Shown: positions 37,613-52,299 of the stretch, one piece after another
Numbering within the stretch: position 1 is the first letter of the stretch
Layout: the number at the start of each line of letters is the position of its first letter
Assembly: GCF_020618415.1 (NCBI RefSeq)
Contig: NZ_CP085345.1
Location: 62,001-126,000, forward strand
DNA length: 64,000 nucleotides
DNA from: Cupriavidus sp. MP-37
GTDB taxonomy: Bacteria > Pseudomonadota > Gammaproteobacteria > Burkholderiales > Burkholderiaceae
Direction: 5' to 3'
Position numbers and translations under genes: made by a program
Notes under the pieces: model-generated
Told to the model about the DNA's origin: nothing
The model's database searches: none
What the model saw: only the letters and a program-made list of their open reading frames with translations

Positions 37613-38983
37613 ATGTTGTTGAAGCCCCATCGGAAATCCCCGCGGCCATGGCGCCGCCTGGCGGGCGTGGCCCTGTTCGCGGCGAGCCTGCCGGCGTGGA
37701 GCCAGCCCGCCGCCAGCGCAGCCGGCGCTGCGCCACCGGCTGCCGTTCCGGCGACGACGGTGAGCGCGGCACTGGCCACCGACCCGAACCTGCTGGGCTG
37801 GATGCAGGGCTTTCCGCCGCCGCCGGACAAGCTGATCCTGCATGTGCCGGGGGGCAACAAGTTTCCGCGCAATCGCTGGCTGTTTTCGCACGTGCGCGAG
37901 CTGGTGCCGACCGCCTCGGTATGGCGCGGTGCCGGCCCGGTCAGCGTGCTGCCGCGCGCGGAACAGGCCATCGGCGCGATCCCGTTCACCGATGCCGACG
38001 GTACGCGCCGCACCTTCGACGAGATGCTGGCGCTGACCTATACCGACGGCATCCTGGTGATGCACCAGGGCAAGGTCATCTACGAGCGCTATTTCGGCGC
38101 GCTCGACAGCCATACGCCGCACATCGCGATGTCGGTGACCAAGTCGTTCGTCGGCACGCTGGCCGCGATGCTGGCGGCAGAGGGCAAGCTCGACCCGGCC
38201 GCGCCGGTGACGCGCTACCTGCCGGAGATGGCCGGTACCGCGTATGGCGATGCCACGGTGCGGCAGGTCATGGACATGACCATCGGCGTACGCTACTCCG
38301 AGGACTATGCCGATCCCAAGGCCGAGGTGTGGGACTACGCGCGCGCCGGCGGCATGCTGGCCCGTCCGGCCAACTACAACGGCCCCGGCACCTTCTATGA
38401 CTTCCTGAAGACGCTGCAGAAGGACGGCGGCCACGATGCCGCGTTTGCCTACAAGACCGTCAATGCCGAGGTGCTGGCGTGGATCGTGCGCCGCGCCTCG
38501 GGCCAGTCGCTGGCAAAGCTGCTGTCCGAGCGGATCTGGCAGCCGATGGGCGCCGAGCAGGATGCGTATTTCACCGTCGACAGCATCGGCACCGAGTCCG
38601 GCGGCGGCGGCTTGAACACCACGCTGCGCGATCTCGCGCGCTTTGGCGAGACCATCCGCGGCAACGGGCGCTTCAATGGCAAGCAGATTATCCCTGCGTC
38701 GGTGGTGGCCGATATCCGCCGCGGCGGCAGCCGCGAGCTGTTTGCCAGGTCCGGCAGCGCGGCGGTGTTGCCGGGCTGGAGCTATCGCGACATGTGGTGG
38801 GTCTCGCACGACAGCCACGGCATGTTCCAGGCCGCCGGCATCCATGGCCAGCGCATCTACATCGACCCGCAGGCCGAGCTGACCATCGTGCGGTACGCCT
38901 CGCACCCCGTGGCCGGCAATGGGGCCAACAACGCGATCACGTTCCGGGCCTTCAGGGCGGTGGCGGATGCGCTGTCGCGCTAG
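37613..38983 (+). CDS. Exported serine hydrolase, beta-lactamase/NylB-like fold
   Basis: Exported protein of 456 aa in the serine beta-lactamase-related (class C/esterase/6-aminohexanoate-dimer hydrolase) family. A twin-basic then hydrophobic signal ends near PAWSQPA (about 36). The catalytic SxxK is in AMSVTKSFVG (about residue 177). A Tyr-bearing MTIGVRYSEDYAD segment and a KTVNAEVLAWIVRR stretch follow as in NylB-like enzymes. AAGGAG precedes the ATG. It is probably paired with the upstream MarR gene. The substrate is unknown. Confidence 0.87.
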   Translation: MLLKPHRKSPRPWRRLAGVALFAASLPAWSQPAASAAGAAPPAAVPATTVSAALATDPNLLGWMQGFPPPPDKLILHVPGGNKFPRNRWLFSHVRELVPTASVWRGAGPVSVLPRAEQAIGAIPFTDADGTRRTFDEMLALTYTDGILVMHQGKVIYERYFGALDSHTPHIAMSVTKSFVGTLAAMLAAEGKLDPAAPVTRYLPEMAGTAYGDATVRQVMDMTIGVRYSEDYADPKAEVWDYARAGGMLARPANYNGPGTFYDFLKTLQKDGGHDAAFAYKTVNAEVLAWIVRRASGQSLAKLLSERIWQPMGAEQDAYFTVDSIGTESGGGGLNTTLRDLARFGETIRGNGRFNGKQIIPASVVADIRRGGSRELFARSGSAAVLPGWSYRDMWWVSHDSHGMFQAAGIHGQRIYIDPQAELTIVRYASHPVAGNGANNAITFRAFRAVADALSR

Positions 38984-39031
38984 CGCGGCGCAGCGGGGCG
39001 GGGCCCGGATGCGGAATCTCCGTTGCCCCGC

Positions 39032-40036
39032 TCATTCAGCCTTGATGCTCTGCTCGCGGATAACCTTGGCATAGCGTGTGGTATCGCGTGCCATCACGGA
39101 CGCAAACGCCTCTGGCGTACTGCCCGACGGCACTGCACCCTGCTCGACCAGCGTCTGCTTCACCTTCGGATCGGCCAGGGCGGTGCGCACGTCCTGCGCA
39201 ATCTTGCCGACGATGGCCGGCGGCGTGCCGGCGGGGGCCAGCATGCCTATCCACGAGATCGACTCGTAGCCCGGCAGCCCGGCTTCGGCCACGGTCGGCA
39301 CGTCTGGCATGAGCGGCGCGCGCTTGCTGCTTGTCACGGCCACGGGCTTGAGCTTGCCGCCCTTGATCAGCCCCATGGTTTCGTAGAGGGTGGCAAAGGC
39401 GTAGTTCACATGTCCCGCCATCACGTCCGCCACGGCAGGGCCGCCGCCCTTGTAGGCAACGTGCAGCATGTCGACGCCGGCCTGGCGCGCAAAGATGGCG
39501 CCGGCAAGGTGCATCGAGCTTCCGCTGCCGGAGCTGCCGTAGCTGACCTTGCCCGGCTCGCGCTTGCCCGCCGCGATGGCCAGCGGCACGGTATTGGCGG
39601 CGTTGGCGCTGGCGGTCACCATGACCAGCGGCAGTTCGGCGACCAGCGACACCGGTGCGAAATCCTTGACAGCGTTGTACGGCACCGTCTTGTACAGCGT
39701 AGGATTGATCGAATGCGTACCGATGTTGCCCATCAGCAGGGTGTAACCGTCGGGCTTCGCCCGCGCCACGTAAGCACTGCCGATCTGGCCCGCAGCGCCT
39801 GGCTTGTTCTCGATGATGACGGCGTGGCCCCACAGTTCGGTCAGGCGCTGTGCGATCAGCCGTGCGCCGGTGTCGGTGCCGCCGCCAGGAGGGAAGGGCA
39901 CGACGATGGTGACCGGCCGCTCGGGATAAGCGCCGGCTTGTGCCGGCTGCGGGGCGACGGCAACCACAGCCGCCATGGCCAGCAGGCTTGGTGCAAGCAG
40001 TGAAACGGCGTGGGCGGACGGAACGCGGTATGGCAT
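39032..40036 (-). CDS. Bug-family tripartite tricarboxylate transporter substrate-binding protein
   Basis: Periplasmic binding protein of 334 aa. A Sec signal ends near PAQAGAYPERP (about 35). Family motifs are PVTIVVPFPPGGGTDTGARL (about 39), GAAGQIGSAYVARAKPDGY (about 79) and YGSSGSGSSMHLAG (about 156). AGGAG precedes the ATG. Bug proteins bind small carboxylates; the ligand cannot be read here. It lies downstream of a 2-hydroxyacid dehydrogenase gene on the same strand, so the ligand may be a hydroxy or keto acid. No TctA/TctB membrane genes are adjacent. Confidence 0.93.
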   Translation of the reverse strand: MPYRVPSAHAVSLLAPSLLAMAAVVAVAPQPAQAGAYPERPVTIVVPFPPGGGTDTGARLIAQRLTELWGHAVIIENKPGAAGQIGSAYVARAKPDGYTLLMGNIGTHSINPTLYKTVPYNAVKDFAPVSLVAELPLVMVTASANAANTVPLAIAAGKREPGKVSYGSSGSGSSMHLAGAIFARQAGVDMLHVAYKGGGPAVADVMAGHVNYAFATLYETMGLIKGGKLKPVAVTSSKRAPLMPDVPTVAEAGLPGYESISWIGMLAPAGTPPAIVGKIAQDVRTALADPKVKQTLVEQGAVPSGSTPEAFASVMARDTTRYAKVIREQSIKAE

Positions 40037-40120
40037 GGGTGTCTCCTGGGAAATTCATGTGGCGCTCTTGGCTGGCGCCTGTTCGATGAAGCGATGGTCG
40101 TGGGCGAGGACGGGCGGGGC

Positions 40121-41059
40121 CTATGCCAGCACGGTGTCGGGCGGGCGCTGACCGGCCAGAGCGGCGCGGAGATTGGCCAGCACGATCAAGCCCATCGCGT
40201 CGCGGGTTTCCCAGGTGGCGCTGGCGCGATGGGGCTGGACGACGACGTTGTCCATCTGCAGCAGCGCGGCGGGCACGGCGGGTTCGTCGGCGAAGACATC
40301 CAGTCCGGCACCGCCGATGCGACCGGATGCCAGCGCACGCACCAGTTCCGGCTCGTCCACCAGCCTGCCGCGCGCCACATTGATCAGTACGCCATCCTTG
40401 CCGAGCGCGTCCAGCACGGCGGCATCGACCACCGGCTTGGCGCCATCGGCGGACGCGGCCAGGACCAGGGCGTCGCAGTTGGCGGCCAGCGTAACGATGT
40501 CCGGCATGAAGGTGTAGGGCACGTCGGCGAAGGCGCGCAGGTCGGTGTACGACACCGGGCAGTCGAACGCCGCCGCGCGCACGGCAATCGCCCGGCCCAC
40601 GCGGCCGAGGCCGACGATGCCGACGCGTTTGCCGCTGAAGCGATGGGCCAGCGGCAGCGGCGCCGTCCCCCACTGGCCGGCGCGCACATAGCGCTCGGCC
40701 TGCGTCAGGCGGCGGTACACGGCGATCAGCAGGCAGAGCGCCTGGTCGGCGACGTCAGCGGTCAGCACGTTGGGCGTGGTGGTCACGTGGATGCCGCGCT
40801 CGCGTGCATAGGGCAGGTCCACCGCGTCGGTGCCGACGCCCGATACCGCCACGATCTTCAGGGCCGGCAAGCGCTGCATCTGGGCTGCCTTGAGGCCGAG
40901 CGAGCCGCCGGTGACGACCGCCTCGATGCGCGGGCCGATCTCGTCGAGCAACGCGTCGGGGGTGGTGGTCCCATACAGGCGGTGAATCTCGTAGTCGGCC
41001 TGCAGCCTGGTTTCCAGGCTGGGCACGACCGGCTGTGTCAGGAGAATGGCGCGTTTCAC
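40121..41059 (-). CDS. D-2-hydroxyacid dehydrogenase
   Basis: NAD(P)-dependent oxidoreductase of 312 aa. The Rossmann motif is GKRVGIVGLGRVGRA (about 145-159), with active-site Arg in VSGVGTDAVDL (region before) and NVARGRLVDEPELV, Glu in DVFADEPAVP and His in VVVQPHRASATWETR. The substrate could be a hydroxy-acid such as glyoxylate/hydroxypyruvate type. The start is taken as GTG 41059 (VKRAILL); a farther TTG at 41110 would overlap the divergent regulator's promoter. It is transcribed with the Bug gene and divergent from a LysR gene. Confidence 0.88.
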   Translation of the reverse strand: MKRAILLTQPVVPSLETRLQADYEIHRLYGTTTPDALLDEIGPRIEAVVTGGSLGLKAAQMQRLPALKIVAVSGVGTDAVDLPYARERGIHVTTTPNVLTADVADQALCLLIAVYRRLTQAERYVRAGQWGTAPLPLAHRFSGKRVGIVGLGRVGRAIAVRAAAFDCPVSYTDLRAFADVPYTFMPDIVTLAANCDALVLAASADGAKPVVDAAVLDALGKDGVLINVARGRLVDEPELVRALASGRIGGAGLDVFADEPAVPAALLQMDNVVVQPHRASATWETRDAMGLIVLANLRAALAGQRPPDTVLA

Positions 41060-41162
41060 TGGCGAGCATGAAGTCGGGTTGGAATGGGCCGAGTATAGGA
41101 ACGCGATCAATGCATGTCTAAACTATAATTTGCAACGATCAATCCAATAATTGGCATGATTC

Positions 41163-42098
41163 ATGGTCCCCGACCTTAACCAGTTGCGCTGCTTTATCGC
41201 CGTGGGCGAAGAGCTGCATTTCGGCCGTGCAGCCGCCAGGCTGTTCATGACCCAGTCGCCGTTGAGCCGGCAGATCCGGCTGCTGGAGGAGACACTCGGC
41301 GTGCGGCTGTTCGACCGCAACAGCCGCGCGGTGCGGCTTACCGCCGCCGGCGCCGCGCTGCTCGACGACGCCCGGCGCCTGCTCGCGCTGGCCGGACACG
41401 CGGTCGACACCGCGCGCCGGATCGACAAAGGCGTGAGCGGCAAGGTGCGGATCGGCTTTACCGCGGTAGCGGGCTACGATCTGGTGCCAAACCTCATCGC
41501 CAAGGCCGGCGAGGCGCTGCCGGAGATCGAGGCGACCCTGCACGAAATGGTCACGGTCGCACAGGTCGGCGCGCTGCAAGCGGGCACCATCGACCTCGGC
41601 TTCATGCGGCCGATCGCTGACATGGAACCGGGACTGCAATGGCGCCTGGCAGTCAGCGAGCCGCTGCAACTGGCAATTCCGGCGGGACACCCGCTGGCGC
41701 AGCGCAAGCAAATCGGAAGCAAGGACCTGGCGGGCTTGCCGTTCATCCAGTACTCCGCTACCGAGGGCAAGTATTTTCACGACCTCATCGGTTCGGTGCT
41801 GGCGGGCACGGCCAGGCCGCCGCGTGTGGTCCAGCAGATGAGCCAGACCCACAGCGTGATCGCGCTGGTCCGCGCGGGCCTTGGCGTGGCGCTGGTGCCG
41901 GCGTCGGCGCGCGACCTTCATTTCCCGCACGTGCTGTTCCGGCCGATCTGGCGCGATGACGTGCGGGCGGAATTGCATCTGATCTGGCGAGAGCCGACGC
42001 ATAACCCGGCGTGCCGCGTGTTCGCGGACTTTGCGGCCGCGTACCTGGAACGGCGGGCGGAACAGGCTGGTCGCGCTGCGGCTCGGCAAGGCGGCTAG
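41163..42098 (+). CDS. LysR-family transcriptional regulator
   Basis: Regulator of 311 aa. The helix-turn-helix begins DLNQLRCFIAVGEELHFGRA and continues AARLFMTQSPLSRQIRLLEE. The effector domain has VRIGFTAVAGYDLVPNLI. Length and layout are standard and close to the BenM/CatM-like sub-branch in opening sequence. It is divergent from the 2-hydroxyacid dehydrogenase/Bug pair across about 100 AT-rich bp and is their likely activator. Confidence 0.9.
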   Translation: MVPDLNQLRCFIAVGEELHFGRAAARLFMTQSPLSRQIRLLEETLGVRLFDRNSRAVRLTAAGAALLDDARRLLALAGHAVDTARRIDKGVSGKVRIGFTAVAGYDLVPNLIAKAGEALPEIEATLHEMVTVAQVGALQAGTIDLGFMRPIADMEPGLQWRLAVSEPLQLAIPAGHPLAQRKQIGSKDLAGLPFIQYSATEGKYFHDLIGSVLAGTARPPRVVQQMSQTHSVIALVRAGLGVALVPASARDLHFPHVLFRPIWRDDVRAELHLIWREPTHNPACRVFADFAAAYLERRAEQAGRAAARQGG

Positions 42099-42189
42099 CA
42101 GCGGGCCACAAACCGGTTGCTATCTGCGCACGTTGGTACGCCTTCGGGTTTCTCCTGTGTCCGCGCGTTAGCGCCGCTCCGGCTCGAGG

Positions 42190-43329
42190 TCAGCGATGCC
42201 GCACTGGCATGACGTGGACGAGGTCCAGGTCGAGGTGGACGCATACAGTCAAGCCGATGCTGACACGCAGCCGCTGGGGTCCGGACAACATCAGTCGCAA
42301 CGGCGTGGCGCTCACATCGGTCAGTATCAGCGTGGCAAGCGTAATCTCGCCGAGTTGCCGAACCTCCGCCACCTGAGCGCGAAACTCGCCCGCACGCCCG
42401 GGCTCCCGGTCGAGCACCGTGATGCCCTCGCCCGGGATCACCCAGCTGACTGGTTGTCCGGGGGGGATCCGGCCCTTATCCCGAACCCTGAGCAGCGGCC
42501 CCGGGTCGGGACCCGTGCCGGGCTGCCAACGCAGCCAGCCCCAGCCTGGCTCGTCGGCCGGGCCCACCCACAGCCCCCGGAAATGATTATGTATGCCCAC
42601 CAGATCGGCCACGCGGGCGTTGCGCGGGGAACGGTGGATGGCACCGGGCGAGCCTTGCTGCAGCACCTGGCCGGCATCCATGACCACCAGCCGGTCGGCC
42701 AGCATTCGTGCCTCGTTCAGGTCGTGCGTTACCAGCACGATAGGGATGGACAGGTCGCGCCGGAGATCGGCCAGCAACCGGTACAGGGCCTGGCGGCTCA
42801 TCTGGTCGACTGCCGAGAACGGTTCGTCGAGCAGCAGAAGGCGCGGCTCCCGCGCCAGCGCGCGGGCCACCGCGACGCGCTGTTGCTGGCCTCCGGAGAG
42901 CGCGGCCGGCCGGCGCGATTGCTGCGCCGACGTGAGGTGCATATGCTCCAGCCATTTGCGGGCCTGCGCCAGCCGTTCGCGACGCGGCAGGTGCAGCAGC
43001 GACAGCGCGACATTGTCCTGTGCGCTCAGGTGCGGCATCAGGGCATAGTGCTGGAAGACCAGTCCCACGTGGCGGCGCTGTGGCGGCAGGCAGATGCCGC
43101 GCGCGATGTCACACCAGGTTTCCCCACCCACGGTCACACGACCGCGCTCCGGCCGCATCAGTCCTGCGATCACGCGCAGCATCGAAGTCTTGCCAGCGCC
43201 GGACGGCCCCACCAACGCCAGCAGTTCGCCTGGCTCGCACCGGAAAGCGCCCACCAGCGCCATGGGCTGGGTCTGCGCGATATCGACGTCCAGCGCCAGG
43301 TCGCCGGGCAAGGAGGACGATGCGCTCAT
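42190..43329 (-). CDS. modC: Molybdate ABC transporter ATP-binding protein
   Basis: ATPase subunit of 379 aa. Walker A is GPSGAGKTS (about 38), signature ALSGGQQQRVA (about 134) and Walker B LLLLDEPFSAVDQ (about 157). A C-terminal TOBE/Mop-like domain (GEFRAQVAEVRQLGEITLATL) is typical of ModC. The start ATG at 43329 overlaps the modB stop by 4 bp (ATGA). An extended upstream frame exists but is the modB gene read in another frame. It is convergent with the LysR gene. Confidence 0.92.
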   Translation of the reverse strand: MSASSSLPGDLALDVDIAQTQPMALVGAFRCEPGELLALVGPSGAGKTSMLRVIAGLMRPERGRVTVGGETWCDIARGICLPPQRRHVGLVFQHYALMPHLSAQDNVALSLLHLPRRERLAQARKWLEHMHLTSAQQSRRPAALSGGQQQRVAVARALAREPRLLLLDEPFSAVDQMSRQALYRLLADLRRDLSIPIVLVTHDLNEARMLADRLVVMDAGQVLQQGSPGAIHRSPRNARVADLVGIHNHFRGLWVGPADEPGWGWLRWQPGTGPDPGPLLRVRDKGRIPPGQPVSWVIPGEGITVLDREPGRAGEFRAQVAEVRQLGEITLATLILTDVSATPLRLMLSGPQRLRVSIGLTVCVHLDLDLVHVMPVRHR

Positions 43330-43991
43330 CGCTTGCCGCTCAGTCGTGCGGATGCAAATAACGACGCGCCTACGGCACCGAAGGACAGCACCAGCAACAG
43401 CAAGGCCATGCGATTCGCGCCGCCGAGGTCGAAGGCCTGTACGCGGTCGTAGATGGCGATCGCAATCGTCTTGGTTTCGCCCGGAATGCTGCCGCCAATC
43501 ATCAGCACCACGCCAAATTCGCCCAAGGTATGCACGAAGGTCAGCACCATGGCCGACAGCACACCCGGCCACGCCAGCGGCAGCTCGATGCGAAAGAACG
43601 TTTGCCATGCACCGAGCCCGCTGACGGCCGCCGCCTCGGCGAGTTGTCGCGGGATCGCTTCGAAGGCGCGCTGCACCGGCTGCACCAGGAACGGCACGTT
43701 GAAGACGACTGACGCCAGCACCAGGCCAAGGAAATTAAACGTCAGGCGGAGATCGAAGTTCTGCGCCACCCAGCGACCCAGCGGCGAGGCGCCGCCAAGG
43801 GATACCAGCAAGTAATAGCCGAGCACGGTGGGTGGCAATACCAGCGGCAGGACGACCAGCGCCTCGATCCACGCCTTGGCGCGGAAGTCCGTGTAGGCCA
43901 GCCAGCGACCCAGCCACAGGCCTGCGGGCAGCAGCACGATCAGGGTGACTGCCGCCAGCTCCAGCGATAGCTTCAGTGCCTGCCAATCCAT
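43326..43991 (-). CDS. modB: Molybdate ABC transporter permease
   Basis: Inner-membrane permease of 221 aa with five or six helices. The family motifs VVLPLVLPPTVLGYYLL (about 46) and EAAAVSGLGAWQTFFRIELP (the EAA loop that contacts ModC, about 140) are present, and the C-terminal half has VLTFVHTLGEFGVVLMIGG. The length is normal. It is coupled to modC by an ATGA overlap and lies 15 bp from modA. Confidence 0.94.
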   Translation of the reverse strand: MDWQALKLSLELAAVTLIVLLPAGLWLGRWLAYTDFRAKAWIEALVVLPLVLPPTVLGYYLLVSLGGASPLGRWVAQNFDLRLTFNFLGLVLASVVFNVPFLVQPVQRAFEAIPRQLAEAAAVSGLGAWQTFFRIELPLAWPGVLSAMVLTFVHTLGEFGVVLMIGGSIPGETKTIAIAIYDRVQAFDLGGANRMALLLLVLSFGAVGASLFASARLSGKR

Positions 43992-44006
43992 GGGGGCATC
44001 ACCATC

Positions 44007-44798
44007 TCATTGCTGTTGCGGCATCGAGAAACCATAGCGCGTCATGATTTCCTGCGCTGGCGGTGTAGCGATGTAATCATAGAACGCGCGCGCGGCTGGC
44101 GGTGCATCCTTGACCAGGACCATGCGTTGCCTCAGCGGCTGGTGCCACGCCTCCGGTATCAGGGCGAACGTGCCAAGCTTTGCCACCGACGGCGCCTTGG
44201 CCAGCGACAAGGCAATGATGCCGCCGTCGGTCGAGCCGGACGTAGCGAACTGAGCCGTCTGCGAGATATTTTCGCCGAGCACCAGTTTCGGCTGGACCGC
44301 TTGCCAGAGGCCGGCATGCTGCAGCGCTTCCCTGGCGCGCGCGCCATAGGGCGCGTGCTCCGGATTGGCAATGGCGAATTTCCGCAGTCTGCCGTCCTTC
44401 AACGCCGAGCCGAGATCTTTGAGTTCGCCGTCGGCTTTCAACGGTGAGCCATGTGGCACGATCACACCGATGCGGCCAACCGCGTACAGTCGACCACGGT
44501 CCACGGTCTTGCCCGTATCGGCGAGGCGGAACACGAAATCCTCATCAGCCGACATGTACAGGTGAAACGGCGCGCCTTGCAGGATCTGCGAATAGAAGTT
44601 GCCGGAAGACCCAAAGACCAGCTTCAGCTTCTGTCCGGTCTCGCGCTCAAAGCGCGCAGCAACCTCTTCGATGGCGAACTTGAGGTCGGAGGCGGCAGCC
44701 ACGGTCGGCAGCGACTGCGCACGCAGCGGTGCCAGCGGTGCGATGGCAAGCAATGCAGGAACGAGCGACAAGGCAAGGCGGCGGCGAGGCATGGGCAT
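44007..44798 (-). CDS. modA: Molybdate-binding periplasmic protein
   Basis: Periplasmic solute-binding protein of 263 aa with a Sec signal ending near APLRAQSL (about 30). Family motifs are TVAAASDLKFAIEEVA, LVFGSSGNFYSQI (oxyanion contacts) and PFHLYMSADEDFV. The start at 44798 has AGGA 7 bases upstream; an ATG two codons on is possible. First gene of modABC. It would bind molybdate or tungstate. Confidence 0.92.
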   Translation of the reverse strand: MPMPRRRLALSLVPALLAIAPLAPLRAQSLPTVAAASDLKFAIEEVAARFERETGQKLKLVFGSSGNFYSQILQGAPFHLYMSADEDFVFRLADTGKTVDRGRLYAVGRIGVIVPHGSPLKADGELKDLGSALKDGRLRKFAIANPEHAPYGARAREALQHAGLWQAVQPKLVLGENISQTAQFATSGSTDGGIIALSLAKAPSVAKLGTFALIPEAWHQPLRQRMVLVKDAPPAARAFYDYIATPPAQEIMTRYGFSMPQQQ

Positions 44799-44842
44799 GG
44801 GATGTCCTGGTTTGCTGATCAGTCTGGCGATATCTTTTGTGA

Positions 44843-44868
44843 GCGATATCGATACCGGAGTATATCGC
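44843..44868. promoter_or_regulatory. Inverted repeat upstream of modABC
   Basis: GCGATAT (44843-44849) and ATATCGC (44862-44868) form a perfect inverted repeat with a 12-bp spacer, 45 bp before modA. A second GCGATATC lies at 44827. The AT-rich CGATAT arms resemble ModE-type operators in form. Confidence 0.5.
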
Positions 44869-44955
44869 AACCCGACCCTAAGACTCGCTGTGACCAGGCG
44901 GCGGCTGCGCTGCGGATCCCGGCAATCGATACGAATTCGTTTCCAACCTGATAGA

Positions 44956-44971
44956 CTGTATGGATGTACAG
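44956..44971. promoter_or_regulatory. LexA (SOS) box upstream of tandem uvrA
   Basis: CTGTATGGATGTACAG is an exact CTGT-N8-ACAG SOS box, extended by A and T on its flanks, located 53 bp before the uvrA start. It predicts damage-inducible, LexA-repressed transcription. Confidence 0.85.
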
Positions 44972-45024
44972 TGGTCCGGGTGTCTCCCGGCATTCCCTTA
45001 ACGTCCTGATCCGAAAGAGAAATC

Positions 45025-50895
<5,871 letters not shown>

Positions 50896-50945
50896 GGCAG
50901 GAGGGAGGCAGGCGTGAGGCGGGCGTGCCCCCGGCGCGCGGCGAC

Positions 50946-50973
50946 GCGAAAGGCGTACGGGCACGCCTTTCGC
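50946..50973 (+). terminator. Hairpin after uvrA
   Basis: GCGAAAGGCGT and ACGCCTTTCGC pair perfectly over 11 bp around a 6-base loop. Only a short TT follows, so it may be a weak or Rho-assisted terminator. Confidence 0.55.
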
Positions 50974-51020
50974 TTGCCCATGGTTACTGGCGCGCACATC
51001 GCGCCCTAACGGAGGTAACC

Positions 51021-51389
51021 ATGAAGCATATCCGCACCAGCCGACTCCTCGCTGCCATCGCCGTGGCCGCGGCCGCCATCCCCGCCATGGCGCAGACGCC
51101 AGGCACGCCGCGCGGCTCCTACGACCCGTATTCGCAGGGCGCGCGCAGCACCGACAAGTTCGACCCCTATACGCAGGGCGCCAACGCGCCGACGCGTACT
51201 GACCTTGCCCCGACGGCACCCGCGGCCACCGCGCCCGAAGCCCGGCCGTCGACCATGCCGGCGCAGCCCGGCATGCCAGGCACGACCATGCAGCGCACCC
51301 CGGACCCGTATATGGACGGCGCCCGCTGGGAAAGCCCTGACCTGGGCCGCCGCATCGGCAAGCCCAACCAGTTCCTCGACGGGGCCTGA
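51021..51389 (+). CDS. Exported protein with DPY-x-QGA repeats, hypothetical
   Basis: Exported protein of 122 aa with GGAGGT four bases before the ATG. A Sec signal is cleaved near AMAQ (about 25). The mature part is Pro/Ala/Thr-rich and repeats a short motif three times: YDPYSQGAR (about 33), FDPYTQGAN (about 47) and PDPYMDGAR (about 94). It has no cysteine and looks largely disordered. I recognise no family. The repeat could bind a ligand or cell-wall component; that is a guess. Confidence 0.75.
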   Translation: MKHIRTSRLLAAIAVAAAAIPAMAQTPGTPRGSYDPYSQGARSTDKFDPYTQGANAPTRTDLAPTAPAATAPEARPSTMPAQPGMPGTTMQRTPDPYMDGARWESPDLGRRIGKPNQFLDGA

Positions 51390-51423
51390 GCGGCGCACTT
51401 TCAACCGTTGAGCGAGACCGGCC

Positions 51424-52299
51424 ATGCGAATGCAACCGGACTTACCGTCCCTTGTAAATCCTGCCCACGCGCGTGAGCCCGACGACACCCGGGCCGTGGC
51501 CGAGGCACCGGCGGCGTTGCACTGTCCGCCGACGCGCGCGGCGGGCCTGGCCCAGATGACGGTGGTCAGCTACAACATCCACCGCGCGGTCGGCACTGAC
51601 CGCCGCTACCGCCCGGACCGGATCGCCGCCGTGCTCGAGGAACTCGACGCCGACATCGTGGCGCTGCAGGAGGTGGAGTCGGGCAGCAGCAATGACCATA
51701 CGCTGGAATACCTGGCCGGACATACCGGCATGCATGTGGTGTCGGGCTTTACGCGGGTGCGCGGCAGCGCCGACTACGGCAATGCGCTGCTGACGCGCTT
51801 CGCGCCCGAGGCCGTGAACCAGATCGACCTGACCGTCAAGGGCTGCGAGCCGCGCGGCGCCATCGACGCGACCGTGGCGTGCACCGCGTCGGGGTGCGCC
51901 AACCCGCTGCGCGTGATCGCCACCCACCTGGGCCTGCGCCCGGGCGAGCGCCGCCACCAGGTGCAGCAGTTGCTCAACTACGTCGCCACCGCACCGCCGT
52001 TGCCGACCATCCTGCTGGGCGACGTCAACGAATGGTTCTTGTGGGGCCGGCCGCTGCGCTGGCTGCACGCCTATTTCGAACACACCCCGCACACGGCGAC
52101 GTTTCCGTCGCGGCTGCCGCTGTTTGCGCTCGACCGCATCTGGGTGTCGCCGCGCGCGCATCTGGTGTCGGTGGCCAGCCACCGCTCGCCGCTGGCGCGC
52201 GTGGCCTCGGATCACCTGCCGCTGGTGGCCTGTTTCGAGCTGCCGCAAGGCGGGTGGGATCAGCGGCGTACCACGGCGCGTGAAGGAGGACTTCAATGA
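51424..52299 (+). CDS. Endonuclease/exonuclease/phosphatase family protein
   Basis: Protein of 291 aa in the EEP superfamily. The metal and catalytic motifs are visible in order: SYNIHRAVG (Asn), ALQEVESG (Glu, about 83), TRFAPEAVNQ, ATHLGLRPGER (His), LLGDVNEWF (Asp and Asn, about 200) and the C-terminal SDHLPLVA (Asp/His). No signal peptide is present. It could be a DNase or lipid/phosphodiesterase-type enzyme. It overlaps the following BON-domain gene by 4 bp, which implies co-expression. Confidence 0.87.
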   Translation: MRMQPDLPSLVNPAHAREPDDTRAVAEAPAALHCPPTRAAGLAQMTVVSYNIHRAVGTDRRYRPDRIAAVLEELDADIVALQEVESGSSNDHTLEYLAGHTGMHVVSGFTRVRGSADYGNALLTRFAPEAVNQIDLTVKGCEPRGAIDATVACTASGCANPLRVIATHLGLRPGERRHQVQQLLNYVATAPPLPTILLGDVNEWFLWGRPLRWLHAYFEHTPHTATFPSRLPLFALDRIWVSPRAHLVSVASHRSPLARVASDHLPLVACFELPQGGWDQRRTTAREGGLQ

